64,000 nucleotides of DNA from Lagopus muta (GCF_023343835.1 NC_064439.1:40975508-41039507), one strand, 5' to 3'. Shown: positions 1-42,631, numbered from the stretch's first letter. A program made the numbers and translations. The notes: a model not told the origin generated them from the sequence alone.

Positions 1-63
1 AATCAGGATTTAAGTGGAGGCTTGTGCTGTTTGGAGCCAAGTGAGGTGTGGTAGCTGAGCTCT

Positions 64-499
64 TGTGTAATGAGTTTCTGGGCTGACCAAGTGCTGTCTT
101 ACAGAGACTTTGGTCTCAGCAGAAGCTGAGAGACTTGGGGCTCTTCAACCTGGAGAAGGCTGTGAGGTGACCTGAGAGCAGCCTGTAGGAGAACTACAGG
201 AAAGAAGGGGACAGGCTCTATAGCAGGATCTGTGGTGATAGAAAAAGGGGAAATGGTTTCAAAGAGGGGACATTTTTTCCTTATATCTAACCTAAATCTT
301 ATACGGTGAGGGCGGTGAGGCACTGGAACAGGTTGCCCAGAGATGTGGTTGATGCTCCATCCCTGGAGACTTTCAAGGTGAGGTTGGATCAGGCCCTGGG
401 CACCCTGATGTAGCTGTGGTGTCCCTGTTTATGGCAGGGGAGATGGACTAGATGGTCTTCAGGGGTCCCTCCCAATTCTAAGGATTCTATGATTCTACA
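64..499 (+). mobile_element. CR1 LINE 3' fragment
   Basis: It contains the CR1 landmarks cactggaacaggttgcccag, ccctggagactttcaagg and ggactagatggtcttcag, and ends in the octamer-like tail attctatgattctac. The 5' end is truncated, as is usual for CR1. Confidence 0.9.
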
Positions 500-1316
500 G
501 GCATTGTTTTGATGAATTTCAGTGAATGCTTAGGATACTGCGTTTTTTTCTTCTTCTGATTAATAAGTAATGAGAAACAAATGAAATGTTCAAGGAGATT
601 TTTTTTCAGTGTTAGAGGAGTTTTTCAAACAGGAAGAATCAAAATGGAATGTTTTGGCCAAATATCTTGGTAGTCAAATTGTTCTGGTGTTTGTCAATGC
701 ATTTTTGCTAACTCTGCTGGCAGCTCAATGACTGGGGCAATGAGAGTTTGAATTTGCTTTGTACAGCCACCAAAGTGTCCAGAAGCAGTCCAGCCAGCAT
801 ATCTCTTTGGCTGTATTCAAAGGTTGAATATTTGGTTTTCTTAAAAGATTCAAATGTATAGTACACAAATGGGCTGAAGGAAGGTAAGGCAGTTTGCTTA
901 GAGGTGGAGTGGTTTAGTATGAAGCTTTGTGGCCAGTCTTCCTTGTGGAATCTGTAGCATTGCAGTCAGCTTAAGGTGTTGTTACTGTTGTGAAATATCT
1001 GTGGAATGTTTTCTGCCTGTGAGAGAGCAGGCAGTTGTCATTCACAAGGCTTGCAAGATAACCCCATGGAGTATATGCTGCAACTACAGAAAATTGCCCA
1101 ATTTTGGTGTTGTGCTGGTATCCTCAGTTGAACTAATGCCCTACTTTCCTTTCTGTTTCTTAAAGGAAAGATGTAATGTCCTGGGAGTAAGATGCATTTC
1201 AGATGTGGAGATGTATTTCTTGGACAAGTTATTTTTTGATAATAGAGTTTTGGTACTTAAATATTTTTAGTAATTTTTCAGTATTTTTATTACATAGTTA
1301 TTGAGCTTTTGTAGGG

Positions 1317-1480
1317 TGAATCACAGAATGATTTGGCTTGGAATGGACCTTAAAGCCAACCAATTCCAAGCCCCTGCCATGGGCAGGGCTGCCACCCACC
1401 ATGTCATGCTGCTGGGGGCCCCATCCAGCCTCGCCTCCAGCCCCTCCAGGGATGGGGCACCACCCTGTCAGTTGCCCAAA
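1317..1480 (-). mobile_element. CR1 LINE 3' fragment (minus)
   Basis: Begins with the reverse-complement CR1 tail aatcacagaatgatttgg, then ccctgccatgggcagggctg and ccagggatggggcaccac. The 3' end is on the left. Confidence 0.9.
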
Positions 1481-4400
1481 TCAGTTGGATGTTATGTAGG
1501 GCACTGTGGTATTCTTTAGACTAACTGAAGCAGATAGCAAATATTTTATGACTTTGTCAGTTGTGCAAACTTTGATTTAGCCTGTCAGCTTTAGAATTCA
1601 GGTTTCTGTTGCTTAATTGATCAGAATTCCAGAAGTAACGTGTACCAAGAGGTACATTTCTGATGTTGGCCTCAGGAGGGCCTTAAGTGCTGCTGAAATA
1701 GCACTGGACTGCGGCACAGGCTTTTTCAGGCTGCAGAGCTGCTTAGCAGGTTGTTCTCGTTTGGGTATTTGTATTCCTCCTGTTAATGGGTGGTCTCTGC
1801 GCCAGGTTGAATACCACCCTTTTTCTGTAAAGTCCCCTGAAATAACACAATAGCGATGGGCTGAAAGCATGTGACCTCCCAGGACAGAAATCTGCTCTGC
1901 AGGGAGAACTCATTAATGCAAATTAGTGTGTTGTGTCTCTTCCCTTCTAGCTTTTTTAGAGACAGAACTTCTCTGCATATGTTTCCTTTGATGTGGAGAC
2001 TCCTGGTAAGACGTTTAAACTAAAATGCTGTTGAATAGGAACAAATTTCTTTGAATATTAGAATATAAGGCTGCTGCAGCTGCTTCCCAGAAGTGAAAAA
2101 TCGTCACACTTTCGGAAAAGATTCAATTCAAATGAAGATAGTGCACAGTAACTTCAAAGCCTTCACAAAGTCATGCTGGTATCCTGAGCAAACAGAGCCT
2201 GGTAGAAAATAAGCGGCTCATTAGTCTGCAGACTTCCACCTTTTGGGGGTGGGAAGGGACAGCTCTTGGCAGTGCAAAGTTCGCTTCTTGCAGATTGCTT
2301 GTGAATGTTTCTGTGTTGAAGGAGCCTTGGCACTTCAGCTGTTGTTCTCAGAAAGCAGCACTCTTTCCAGTAAAGGTATTTGAGTCCTGTACTCTCTGAC
2401 CAGGTTCTTCTAGGTATTCCACATGAGGACTGTGTAATGCCGGTGAACTCAGAGAGATTTCACACTTCTAATGAACAGAGGGAGAAAACATTTGATGCTG
2501 CCAATTGATCCACTCAGCAATGGTAGTCAGTTGATCTGCTCAACTGATGAAGCTGTTTATCTGAAACAAAGGCCACACTCGGTTCCCTTTGTGTTACTGA
2601 TGAAGTCGGCTTGTTTTGCAACAGCTGTGGTCAGTTACACCCAATATTATTTCCTGAGCTTGGTGGGCACATCCCCTTGCCCATCTCTTCTGATTGTTCT
2701 TCCACTATAGGGGTTTATTGGTCAGACAGTATTTGAGCTCTTTTCATAGCTAAATTTGCATGTTTTTGAGCCATCATTAGAGAAATTGCTGGCTGAGAAT
2801 ACAGGAAAGTACTGATCTTCATGATTTAATCATGTATGAGGTACAACTGGCTCTATCATTGCAGCCTGCATGGATGAAATCTCCTTGAATATAACTTCTA
2901 GTTTTACATCCATCAATAAAATATAGATAAATTAGTTCAAAAGCCAATAATAGTGTGTTAGAAATGAGATTTACTTCATCAAAGTGCACTTGTAGTTTAT
3001 CTGCAGTTATGGTTTGTGAGCTTGGTTTTTACCAATTCTTATTAGTTTATTAAATCTGTATATATCACTGTCAACTATTTCCACCTACTCCTTACATTAA
3101 TAGAACTACTGAATTCCTCTGGAGACTTAATTCCTCCTAAGATGTGGAGGAATTTCAGAGGAAATTGCATCACAGTCACAACCACATTTTGTGTTGCTTT
3201 TTCCAAAGCAGTCTGAGAACTCTCACTGTGTTCCTCTGCATTCAGCCCTCCCAGTTTGGAGCCCCGCTGTGTATCTGGGATTTGCTTCTGGGTGTGCAGT
3301 CAGCCTAGGACTTGCTGTAACTATTAAGCATGCCTAGTGCATTTTTTTTTTTTAATTGGCTTTTTGCTGTGTTTTGCTGTCATGTGGCCATTGGACTGGG
3401 ACGTCTTTCAAGGTTCTAGGAGCACCTTGTCTACTAGAAAAGAGCTGCAGAAATGTCCAGTGAAAATGAGATTTTTAATGTCATTGCTAAAATGTAACTC
3501 TGGGATCATAGTCATGATACCTGTTCAAAGTGAGAGTTTGAAGATGAATAATAAGATGGTCAGAGTTCTGGACCTCCAAAACCTCTGACTACTGTGTGCT
3601 GATGAATAGGACAAGGCTTTGCATGAGTGCTTCATACCTGATGGAACTGACAGAGAAGAGGGTTATATACATTCTGGATGGAGGGCCTTTCCTTATGCTT
3701 CACAACTGTGGAGCCCTTGCCTAGCAGAGGCTGTTCCCAAAGTCTCTGCACCAGCACTTGGGCTCCTGTGCTCATTGACAGCTGGTAGTTCTCTGTCCTT
3801 GTGAGCTTTCAGGTTGCCAGACAGTGTAAAAGAGGTAAGCACTTGTTATTTAATTATATTACATATGCAGATGTCTGCTTAAAACCGCTCTTGCTCCTGA
3901 AGCTCACTTCCACCAGGTGTTTTGGGCCTTGAATTCTGCTCTTTGTCACAGTACTGATCTGTCATTGTCATCTCCAGCACTTTGCTCTGCATTGCATGGC
4001 AGGAGAAGAACTTGCTTAATAGGATCCGACTTTTCTAAATCACTTGGTATATATTACTTAAAAGTTTGGTCGTATAGAATATTCAAGAAAATGGAAGCTT
4101 TTGTTTCAATGAAAAACCTTTTTATCATGTTAAAGATTGACCATTGCTCAGTGGAGAGGGAAAGGTAAATAAAAAAGGGAAGCTGATTCATGAGGCAGGG
4201 TGGGATGGGAGGAATGTTGTACACTGAAGAGGTGCTGACTTTTTCTGCAACCTAGTAAGAAAAGCACAAGCATTTGCAAGGCAAATCACTAATTAATAAC
4301 CCAGTAAAGGTGGTAGTAAGGTGTAAAAGCATATGTCCTTTATGATATGGGGAATGCAGTATAATATGGCATTGGTCAGACCTCTGGCCAGGGCATGGCA

Positions 4401-5934
4401 CAGAATTTGTACAGAATTTGTCTGGCCTGAGTTCATTTGTACTCTAGTGAGGTTTTGCTCATAGTACAGATTCATCAGGCACTGGTAGCAATCATGTCCA
4501 GAATGTGAATGTAGCTTTGAAGAATTTGTGGGCAACTCACTGTTGCTTTGTAATAATTGAAAGGGATTCAGTTGTACAGGGACTGATGGACCAGATGCAG
4601 GCGAATTGAAGGAGCTGATGAGAGGGGGGGAAACATTCAGGTGACTGGTATGGTTAGCAGGCAAATACTAGAAAGGTTGCTGAGGCAGTGCTTCCTCTCA
4701 TCCTTTTGCATTTCCAGTTGTGCTGCAGTTGTTCCCAAGTTGGCTGTACCAACCTGCAGCTTGCCACTGTGACTGCTCGTGCGGTTGGATAAGCAGTCCT
4801 TGCCAGGAGCAGAGTCCCCAAACCCAGCTGTTTCTTTCTCTTGCCTTTCTAATGGAACTTTTCAAGGAAAGGATCCACATTTCTTTTTAATTTCTGTGAC
4901 TTAAATGTCTTTGTATTTTTTCAAACGTCTTGGTTTTGTTTCTTCTTTCTCTTTACTGTTCTGAGTAGTTCTGCTTCCTGTGGCCTTTGCATTTTGCACT
5001 TGTAGGTCAATTGAGTAAACACATGTAACATTTGAAGTACTCTGCATTAGCTAATTAGCCAAAGTGTTTTGCTCACAAGATTATCTAAAAATAGGTTTTT
5101 TTGTGAGAGTGCTCTGAAAAATCTTCAGACCACCCAGTTAATGTAGGTCCTGCCATTTGCATTCTCTGAGCATGCAGAGCTAAAATTTTCCTATTACATT
5201 TTTTTGTGAAGTGTCTGTGTGTCAGTGAGCCCTGCTGATTGATAATGGAGTATGGAGTATCCCTGCTAAGCTGCTGCTGCACACATCAAAGGTGGGATGT
5301 TGATACTTGGTCTCCAGTGGTGGTAGAAAGAAGGCAGACAGAATCTTGTAGTGTATGAGGAGGAAGAATTTCTTTGCTTTACTGTTAGCTGGTAGGCAAA
5401 TTACATGTTTTCCTTCAGAAAAGAATAGAAAGGAACTCTCAATTTCCAGTAATGCAAACCTTCCCACAAACTCACATTAATTTTGATAAACATGCTTTAG
5501 TCACAGTTCCGTGGTCATAAAACTGATGTGTGTTTCTTGCCATAGAAATGGTGGTGTGTACGTTGGAATTAGTCCAGGAAAAGTCCCTCCTGGGGCAACT
5601 GCTTGTTTTTGTTAGCTGGCATCCTGCTTCTTTGTTCTGTGGTAGGTTTAACTGTGAATGGGGAGTGGAAAGATGTAGTCATTGCTCCAGAAGCTTCAGC
5701 TGTGCTGCCCAACTGATACAGCTGCATTAGCTAGCACCATTTCTTAGCTCCTTTATCCATACAGGATCTTTGCCTGTGGTGAAATATGAAGCATTCTAAG
5801 ATACCAACAGATAAATGTTTGAAAAAGAATTGCATCACAGGATGGGAAGAGATTTTACCATATGTGGCTTGACTCCTGTGCTATGTGAGTTTGGGGATAG
5901 CTTCTGCTGGGTACAATAACAGATCTGCAGACAG

Positions 5935-6090
5935 TATTGAATGCCACCCAGGGAGGTGGAGGAGTCACCGTGTATGGAGGTTTTCAAGAAAAGGATAGAT
6001 GTCACATTGAGTAATGTGGTTTAGTGGTATGGTGGTGATAGGTTGGACTAGACAGATGATCTCTGTGGTCCTTCCAATAACTCTTATGAT
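5935..6090 (+). mobile_element. Degenerate CR1 3' fragment
   Basis: Diverged CR1 features: gtatggaggttttcaagaaa, ataggttggactagacagat and an imperfect terminal repeat near 6090. Confidence 0.7.
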
Positions 6091-6808
6091 AAGAAGTCTT
6101 TCTTTTGCAGTGTAGAAGTCATGCATAATAACGGCAAAATCATTTGTTTGCGTATGGTTATTATGTACTAGCAGATGGGAAGTGATTTTCCAACTTTTTT
6201 TTGGCCTTAAATCTGTCAGTGTTAACCCACTTAGTATCTTGGAAGATGGTGATGAAGGGAACAATGATCAGTTTCTTACTGGCTCAGTAATTGGTGGCAA
6301 AGTGTTGGATGTAAAATTGTTCCTTTCTGAACAGTAAGTAGAGCTCGATCTACACAGAGATTGTAGAGCTTCTTGAGAAATTAACTGGGGGATCCATCCA
6401 GAATTGTCTTAAAATAACTAATTTTGCTCTAGAGAAGGAAACTGGCTGTAAAAAAAACGTTCTGAGCCTTTATTTTTCTAATCCTTTGCAAGATTTATGG
6501 CCTAAAGTTTTTACAGTGTTCTTAAAAGTAGGAAGTGTTGTTTTTTGTTTTCTTTTTTTTGTTTGTTTCTTTAATCTGACGTGAAAAAGTTGTCAACATA
6601 GGCTTTGATGTAGCACAATTCTACCATGGTAATGAAGCTTTATTTGGAAAAGCCTCATCATTTTAACACTTGTGTTTAAGGATAGGTCAACTTTGAAAGA
6701 TATTCATAAAGAGCTTGTTAGTAGTCTTTTTTGAAGTCCTGTTGATAATATTAGAGAAATGATCAGGTAAATGCATGCCTTCTTGGAACTGATATTTGAG
6801 TCTACGAC

Positions 6809-6945
6809 CATAGAATCATGGAATCATTAGGTCTGGAAAAGACCACTAAGACCATCCATACAGTTTAACCATCAACCTGTCACCTCCATACCACATCCCT
6901 CAGTGCCACATCCACACACATCTTGAAAGCCTGTTAGTCATGTCC
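6809..6945 (-). mobile_element. CR1 3' fragment (minus)
   Basis: Starts ccatagaatcatggaatcat, the CR1 tail in reverse, followed by gaaaagaccactaagaccat and tccatcc-type sequence typical of CR1 subfamilies. Confidence 0.75.
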
Positions 6946-7493
6946 ATTACTATAGGCAGAAAAAAGATTTCTCAGCATTAAAATTTGTAATGGCTGTTGG
7001 CTCACGTTTCGGCTTGCTCTTACTGGGAAAGCTTGGTTGCTCAGTTTTAGTTGAGCATGTGGTCGTCTTGGTCAAAATCGTGTGTTTGTGGGTTTGTTTT
7101 GAAATAGTACTTAGGCTTAATTGTTTTCAGCCTTAAATTGTGGAGTTTGGTAACCAGATATCAGATCATCTATGGCGTTCCTTTCAACAAAAATCAAATG
7201 CTAGTATTTGAAGTGGAAAGTGTAAAGAAAAGAACATGAGCTAGTAGATCAGTAGTGTGTCATATCAAAGAGGGGAGATTGTGGCAAAATTCTGGGTAAA
7301 TGTTGGGTTCAAAGAGCATGTGATCCTAGAAAACTGAAGCAGAAGCAAAAGTAAATTGAGTGTAAGCTTCTGAAGAATGAAAAGGCCTCGTCTCCAGTGG
7401 CAATTTCCTGAGGTTCGAAGTGTTTCAACGAAGTATTGGTTCCTATCAGTAGGCTCAACAGCCTTAACTGGGTGTGTTCCTATCTCAGAACAG

Positions 7494-7562
7494 GTCATAG
7501 AATCTCCCAAGTTGGCAGAGACCCGTAGGGGTCATTGAGCCCGACTCGGTCTTTGCAGCCTG
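7494..7562 (-). mobile_element. Short CR1 3' fragment (minus)
   Basis: catagaatctcccaagttgg followed by cagagacccgtaggggtcat resembles the reverse-complement tail of a CR1 subfamily. Only about 70 bp is recognisable. Confidence 0.6.
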
Positions 7563-9506
7563 AACATGGGTGCAATATATACTGAAAATTCTGCAAGGCA
7601 GATTTGAGTGATGCTGTTTCTTTCTATGAACTGAGTCTCTCAAGCATCAAGTGCTTTGTGAACACTAGTACAAGTAGTGCTATGGCTAAGCAAAGGCTGG
7701 ATGCCTGCTTGTCACACTGGGTGACCGTGGTGTTGCATCGCTTTCAGTGGTGACGTCCTGGAGAATATGTACCAAAGAGTGCTTTGTAAGGCTGAGAGTC
7801 ATAATGTCTGCATTCTTCCTAGCCAAAGTACCTATCATCCTGCTGCTCTAGTATAAGTTGCTCTAATATAGCTCAGTTTTGCAGAGGGATGCTGTGTTGT
7901 GAGAGAGACCTTCGGCTGTGTGACAAACGTTTGTCCCACTGATGCAGAATAATGTAACCTGCCTGGTGCAAGTTCTTGTTACCACTTGTGGTTTTGGAAA
8001 GCACTGAATTACTGTGTCTTTACGTCTCATAAAGATATGCCTGGCTAGGAACAGAATTATACTTTTTTTTTCCCTTGATGTCAAAAGCAGTTGGTGTGTA
8101 CTTGAAGTATTTTAAAAGAACCTCAACAAATGTTGAGAGAAAGATATGGCACGAAGTAATGTGATTTTTTTTTTTTTCTTTTTTTCCCCTTGAAACGTTT
8201 TAACTCAATTTGTCTCAGTTGACCCACATAAGTGTTTGGAAATGGTAACTTTCTAGTTAACTTTTGCAGAGGTCTATATTTATACCATACAATGTGAATT
8301 CATCATCGCTTTTTAAGAAGGCCTCCCTGAGTGTGTGTACGTAGGATTCGATAAATACCTACCCAGTGCTGAAGTTTAGGAGCTCCATGGCAATGTGGCA
8401 TGTGTGCTCCACCTGTGGTGCTTTTACCCTCATTCATTCTTCCCTCAGGCCCATGGGATGAAGGCTTGGTGTAATCTTACTTAGGTAAGCAACTGGAAGA
8501 ACAAGAATGGAGTTGAATTAATCGGAGCTATCATATTTGAGTACTCAGCAGAACTGTGTGTGGTATAGAAAATAAAGGCTGTCGTAGCCTCTTAGGGGAT
8601 AAGAATGCTGTAATCTTCGAACACATTTTCATACCAAGTATTTGTATTACAGCATCCGCAGAGGAAATTCAAAACCTCTACTGTACGAAGGCATTAAATG
8701 GCAGATTCAAATTGTACAAAAAACATTTTCTGTGGTGTGCATGCTTGCGTGATAAGTGTGCTCCAGAGAATGGAGTGGCAGCAGTGAGGTGAGAGAGATC
8801 TGAATTAAGTGTGGGTGCAGCAAGATAGAGTGATGGTAATGAAGGAGTGGAACGAGAGCATCGCTTGAGCTTCAAATATTGAATAAATGAGGATTCTGAA
8901 ACTTCAGTTTCTTTAAATGCAGTGCTGAGCTGAGCTGTCAGTGTTGTTAAAACACTATTCTGCACTAGAAAAATGTTTGCATTTCTTAAAAAGCAGTGTT
9001 TTCTTGTAATAGCATTGACTGGAAGTTCTTGTACTGTAGTCAGTTAAGTTCTGTGACATCACATGTATCTGTGCCCTTGTTTGTGGTGTTCTTAATGTTG
9101 TTTCTCCTTTCTTTGTCTGCAGTAATACACAAATATGCCTGCTTAGACCGACTTCATCAGTAGGTAGAAAGTAGAGGCAAAGAGTGAAATTTAACCTGGA
9201 GTTATTACCTTCTGCCCAGTTATTGATGATAGGGAGCTAAAGGAGCATGATATATGTAACTGTAAGGACCTTTGCTGTGGCTTAACACATAATTACAGAT
9301 AAGGTTCTCTCAGTTGCACATCCAGGGTTTTGTTTTAGAATTGCACGTAAGATACTGCATGAAAATACAGTGAATCTGCAGATCCTTATTTTTGTTTTAG
9401 TGCAAATGGTTATTGAAAATGATTTTTCAGTGGCATTAATACTGCATTGCTCTGGCTGTTGAAATGTTAGTGCTCCTTATCCTTCAGACTTCGGTTTTGT
9501 TTCTAG

Positions 9507-38339
<28,833 letters not shown>

Positions 38340-39880
38340 TGCATATTGCATTCTTTTGTTTGCAAACTTAGGGATTGCTGTCTGAAGATGTAGGAGAAAG
38401 CAAAACAATATTTGGAGGATTAAGAAGTCCCGAGGGCTTTTGACAAGTCCTTTGTTTCACTGGCTAATGATGAACATTGATGTTTCAAGACTGTTTAGAA
38501 TTTAACTTCCAACCGTGGGAGTAACAATTGAAATTATGCAACTTTGGTAACATTTTTCCTCAAACCAATTTACTTTTGAGATTTAATGGGATTTTGTGTG
38601 TGGGGGGGTTAACTTAAAGAACGATCTAAGCCCAAGTCCCATTTTCTGCACTTAGAGATATAATTGTATAAAATTCTTCTCTTAGATATAAATATTTTAG
38701 TTTGTTTTTATTTAAAACATTGTACTATTTTACTTTTACGGTGGTGGGACTTTGCTACTAATACAAGGATTAAAAAAATATTTCAGAGGCATTCCACTGG
38801 GTTTAGTCTGTCACAAGAGTGCCATATTCTAGCTACTGTATTTATTTACTTCATCCTGCAATGTGTAAGCGGCTCAAGTACCTTGTGCTACAGGTTTTTT
38901 TTGTATCTGGAGGTTTTTTCTTTTTGCACAGGATGTGACCGCTGTCGGATCACTGTTTGTCCTTTTCTTTTTCTGTGATTGAAAAGCCTATACTGCAATT
39001 TGAAGTAAATGTTTGCTTTTCTTATGAGTGTGGTGTCTCTTTGCTTTAAAAGGAACTGGCATTTACACCAGATTGTCAGGCTTGTGATGGTTTTGGATAC
39101 CTGCTTTGTCCCACGTTTACTTGAGCTTACAGATGCTAGATTACTTGATTAATAAGGCAGTACTAGTATTGAAATATCTGACTTGCAATTATGTGGTATA
39201 CTGAATTAGAAAGCAAACATGCTAATTCTCACTCTAATGGACAAAAATCCCAGCCTTCTTTGAAATAAGCTGATTTTTTTTTTCCTTCTGCACTCCTCCT
39301 GTTCTTTTTATTCTTCCCCCATCGTTACAATAGCTTTCTCTGAGGGTAACTTAAAATTTTAATCTTCAAAATGACTTTTTGTGGATCAAGAAGTGTTGTG
39401 GTAGATTAGTATCTTGATATGTTAGAAGTCATTTTTGATATATGATAATGTCTGGATATTCAGATATTCAGTGATTTAGAAGCAAACAGCTGTGTTCCTC
39501 TAAGTAGTCTTGCAGCTCTTGTCATCGTTGCTGTTAGGGATGGACCAATTATGCCCTGAGGAAATGGAAGGAACAGTCATCCAGTGAATCTTGAAAAGAT
39601 GATGTGCAAGAACTCAAGGGAGCTGAAGACAGAATGTAATAATAGCTTTTGATTGAAAGCATGTGGATACACATCTTCCACACTGCAGCCTGAAAATTGT
39701 ATTTTGTGTTGGTGTTGGCTCAGAGGCATGCTGTCACAGGATGGTCCTCCTGTCAGTAAGGTTACTGAGAAATTCTAAATGAGCAGTGGGATGTTTCTGT
39801 ACATTTCTCTGTGGCTTGCCCCAAGTGCCATCCTCAGAATCTGGAAAGTTCATGGAAAATAAAGCAGATTGGAAGGTATT
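38340..39880 (+). other. ATP2C1: Probable ATP2C1 3'UTR
   Basis: AT-rich, repeat-free sequence directly after the stop, with overlapping AUUUA pentamers at 38840-38848. The downstream limit is inferred from an AATAAA at 39858. There is no other coding sequence here, and open frames such as 38664-38978 show no recognisable protein. Confidence 0.6.
39858..39863 (+). terminator. ATP2C1: Candidate ATP2C1 polyadenylation signal AATAAA
   Basis: Canonical AATAAA about 1.5 kb after the stop, followed within 30 nt by the GT-rich stretch ggtattgtatg. A second AATAAA at 40788-40793 is an alternative distal site. There is no transcript evidence in hand. Confidence 0.4.
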
Positions 39881-42004
39881 GTATGAATTACCCTGCTAAT
39901 AGGTTATTCTACTTAGTCTTTTCCCCCACACACATCCTCCCAGAGATTCCCAGATTTTATTAGGAAGTAGAGTGTGGTAGATGGGAACTGAGTTCACGTG
40001 CTATGCAGGAACTGTATATAGCACTGTCTGCTGTGCATATAGAGTTTATCTATTACTCTGGCCTGCCCTAGGCCTGCTGAATGTGCACTTATTACCTGCA
40101 GTGCCAATGTGCAGGAGGTTTAGTAGTGTAAGGGGAAAGACTTCAGTATATGCCACTCACCTTTACTATAGGATGTTAGCTAAACCACTGAGCTGATAAG
40201 GCCTCAAACAAGAAATGATCTTTTTTAGCACAAATTTCTCATTTCCAGCAGTTCTGCTTTTCAGAAGTTGAAAAGATTTATCAGTGTTCTTCCTGTTGAC
40301 TATTGCTGTCTTTGACAAGTGGGTCTGTATTACCAAAGTGTTCAGTATTTTGGTGCAACTTCAGAATGTTTTAAAACATCATTAGTAAAGTATTTAAAAT
40401 TCTTCAAATCCCAGTAAAGGTGCAGTAAAAACTGATGATGCGTGCTGATGAAGGATCACTTGCACCAGCCTGGATTTTGAGAAAGTGCTGCAACTGTATC
40501 TTTCACCTAGTAAGACTTCTTGTTGATAATCTCCGTGGGATTTGACTGCTTCATGCTCTGCATTTGTTCTTGGAGTCCTAGAAATCCAAGTACAGAGAGA
40601 AGTGCAGATAAGCACAAACGTATTGACTTAGGGCGGAATTATTATTTGCTAGGCTTTAAGCAAATTTTACAAAGTGCTCATTTGCCAGCCTAAGTCTCAC
40701 ATTCTGAATTTACCTGTCAGTGTAGACAAGAAACAAAATTTAGTCCCTGAAGAACTATTAATTTTACCTTCTCAAAAGGTGAACTCAAATAAAGTGAATT
40801 ATATTGAATTATGCCTGAGGTGTTTCTGCTGTATTCCAGCAGAAGGTGAAACAGTAACTTATGTAACAAGTAATTTATCTGGTGGTTCAATCTCATTATT
40901 CGTGAGAAACGCTTGGACTGTCTGAATTCCATTGCTTCTTTTTTTTTTTAGCTCCATTTTTGGTCAATATCACCTAGCAGAATGTTTGAGATTTTCTTCA
41001 GAGCAATTCAATCAACAGCAAGATCTGTCCTCAAAAATTGACAGGCACTTCATATAGTGTGAAAATAGGCAGCAATTAAGTAACTTAGTTGCTCTTATTA
41101 AAGCACAGAATTGAGAAAGAGCCTTTTATTCTCTTATTGTTTCTGGTTGTTTTTCTCCCAGAAGAAGACTAAAATCCTATGATGACCCAAAGAACACCAA
41201 AACAAGCTCTGAGTGGTGATCCTAGAATCAGTTTGCATTGAGAACACATTTCCAGTACAGTAATTTTTAATCACCAAGTCAGGACTCCCAAAGGTGGCCT
41301 CAGAATGTCTTGTGCACATAGCAGGTTTTAATCCAAAAAATAGAACGCTCGAGTTTATCCTAGTCTTTGGAACCAATTCAAGATTGTGCTTCTCAGCAAG
41401 GCTCAAGAATTATTTGATCTCTGGCATTTTCCCAACATGGGATGAAGGTTAAGATCTCTTCTTACAGCAACAACAAAGTGAAATCAAGCACGCCCATATT
41501 TTTTTGTTTGTTTGTTTTAAAGACTTAAAATGGGATGATGATTATAAAAGCTATGAAGAACTATAAGCTTCGGAATCGAAACACATGAGATGATAATGAT
41601 TCAAAGGATGATTTGGACTAATAAGAATTTACGTCCTTAGTTTCTAAAATCATGGACTTAAATATATCACCTTCCACCTATTAAAGTCATCTGATGGAAA
41701 CGCGGCTGTAGATGGCTGTAAACGGTCAGAAAGGTGTTGAGCAGTTCTAATAACTTGCTCTGTGGTTGAGTGTGAGTGCCACCTGCTGCTAATTGGGAAA
41801 GTAGCAGTTCTGTACTGGCATCACTACCATCTCAGCTACCTGCTATTTCAGTCTGTCTCAAAAATAGTTTTTCTGAGTTAAATATACAATATGAATGTAT
41901 CAATTTCTCATTGAATGTATTATGAAAGTATCAAGACTCAGCTGTACAATATCAGAAATTATTCCTGTAGTTTTTGAGGCCTAGGTTTTCCACACAGAAG
42001 AGAC

Positions 42005-42370
42005 TAAGACAGCATATGGTGATCAGCCTTCAGTGGCATCTGCAACTTGTGTGGGGCTCCACACAGCAGCTTTCCATCTGTGATGCTTCCCCATAGTACA
42101 TTGTGATCCATCTATGAACAGGGCATATCTCTTCATTTTCTGGTAGGTCACTGTATGGTGGAGCCTCTTTAATATCCAATACTTCTGCTGGTGAAGTTCC
42201 AAACTTCTTACCTTCAGGTCAGTCCATGATCACCTCTGAGATTCCTGGATGGCTGAGGTTCCCCATCCAAGCTCGTTGTGTGTCAATGCAATCCACTTGC
42301 TCCATGCGGTAGCAGTAGCATGATGGGTGGAGGGAACCTTTCCCTTAAGCATCCACTTCAGCAATGACAG
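42005..42370 (-). mobile_element. Degraded ERVL-type endogenous retroviral pol remnant
   Basis: Read on the - strand, this stretch resembles the RNase H end of avian ERVL-class pol. It is broken by at least three in-frame stops, lacks an intact catalytic motif and has no recognisable LTR beside it. It is an old, non-functional scrap. Family assignment is from general resemblance only. Confidence 0.5.
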
Positions 42371-42631
42371 CTACCTCTCCATAAAACTACAGATATTCTA
42401 CTATCTGTGAAAGTGGTATTTTTTTAAATTGTCAATTTCAATTTGATTTGTAAAACTGTAATCATACAGCAGCATAGGTAGCTGCTTCTCAGACACAAGT
42501 TTGAAAATGGATGTTTTCAAAGTTAGAAGCAGTCAGGGAAAAGGAAGGATAGTAAGCTTGCTTTAAGTGTTCAGAAAAAGAAATGTTCTGAACTGCTCAA
42601 GTTCTTTACTCTCATTTTCAATTAGACACCT

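Larger units (their letters stand above)
1..9506 (+). other. ATP2C1: ATP2C1 5' intron (partial) with CR1 fragments
   Basis: No coding exon is recognisable before 9507. An exon ending ATGAAG before a GT donor, as expected for the usual MK start, is absent from this stretch. The contents are CR1 pieces at about 64-499, 1317-1480, 5935-6090, 6809-6945 and 7494-7562, T-rich runs, and otherwise unique sequence. All open frames are short and unconvincing. There is no CpG island, so the promoter lies further upstream. Confidence 0.8.

Noticed and set aside
99..323. Open frame on the - strand in the first CR1
   Set aside because: It lies antisense inside a CR1 repeat.
7470..7492. Possible alternative ATP2C1 first exon ending tcagaacag/gtcata
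   Set aside because: The frame upstream has no resemblance to known SPCA1 N-termini, and the donor is the edge of a CR1 fragment.
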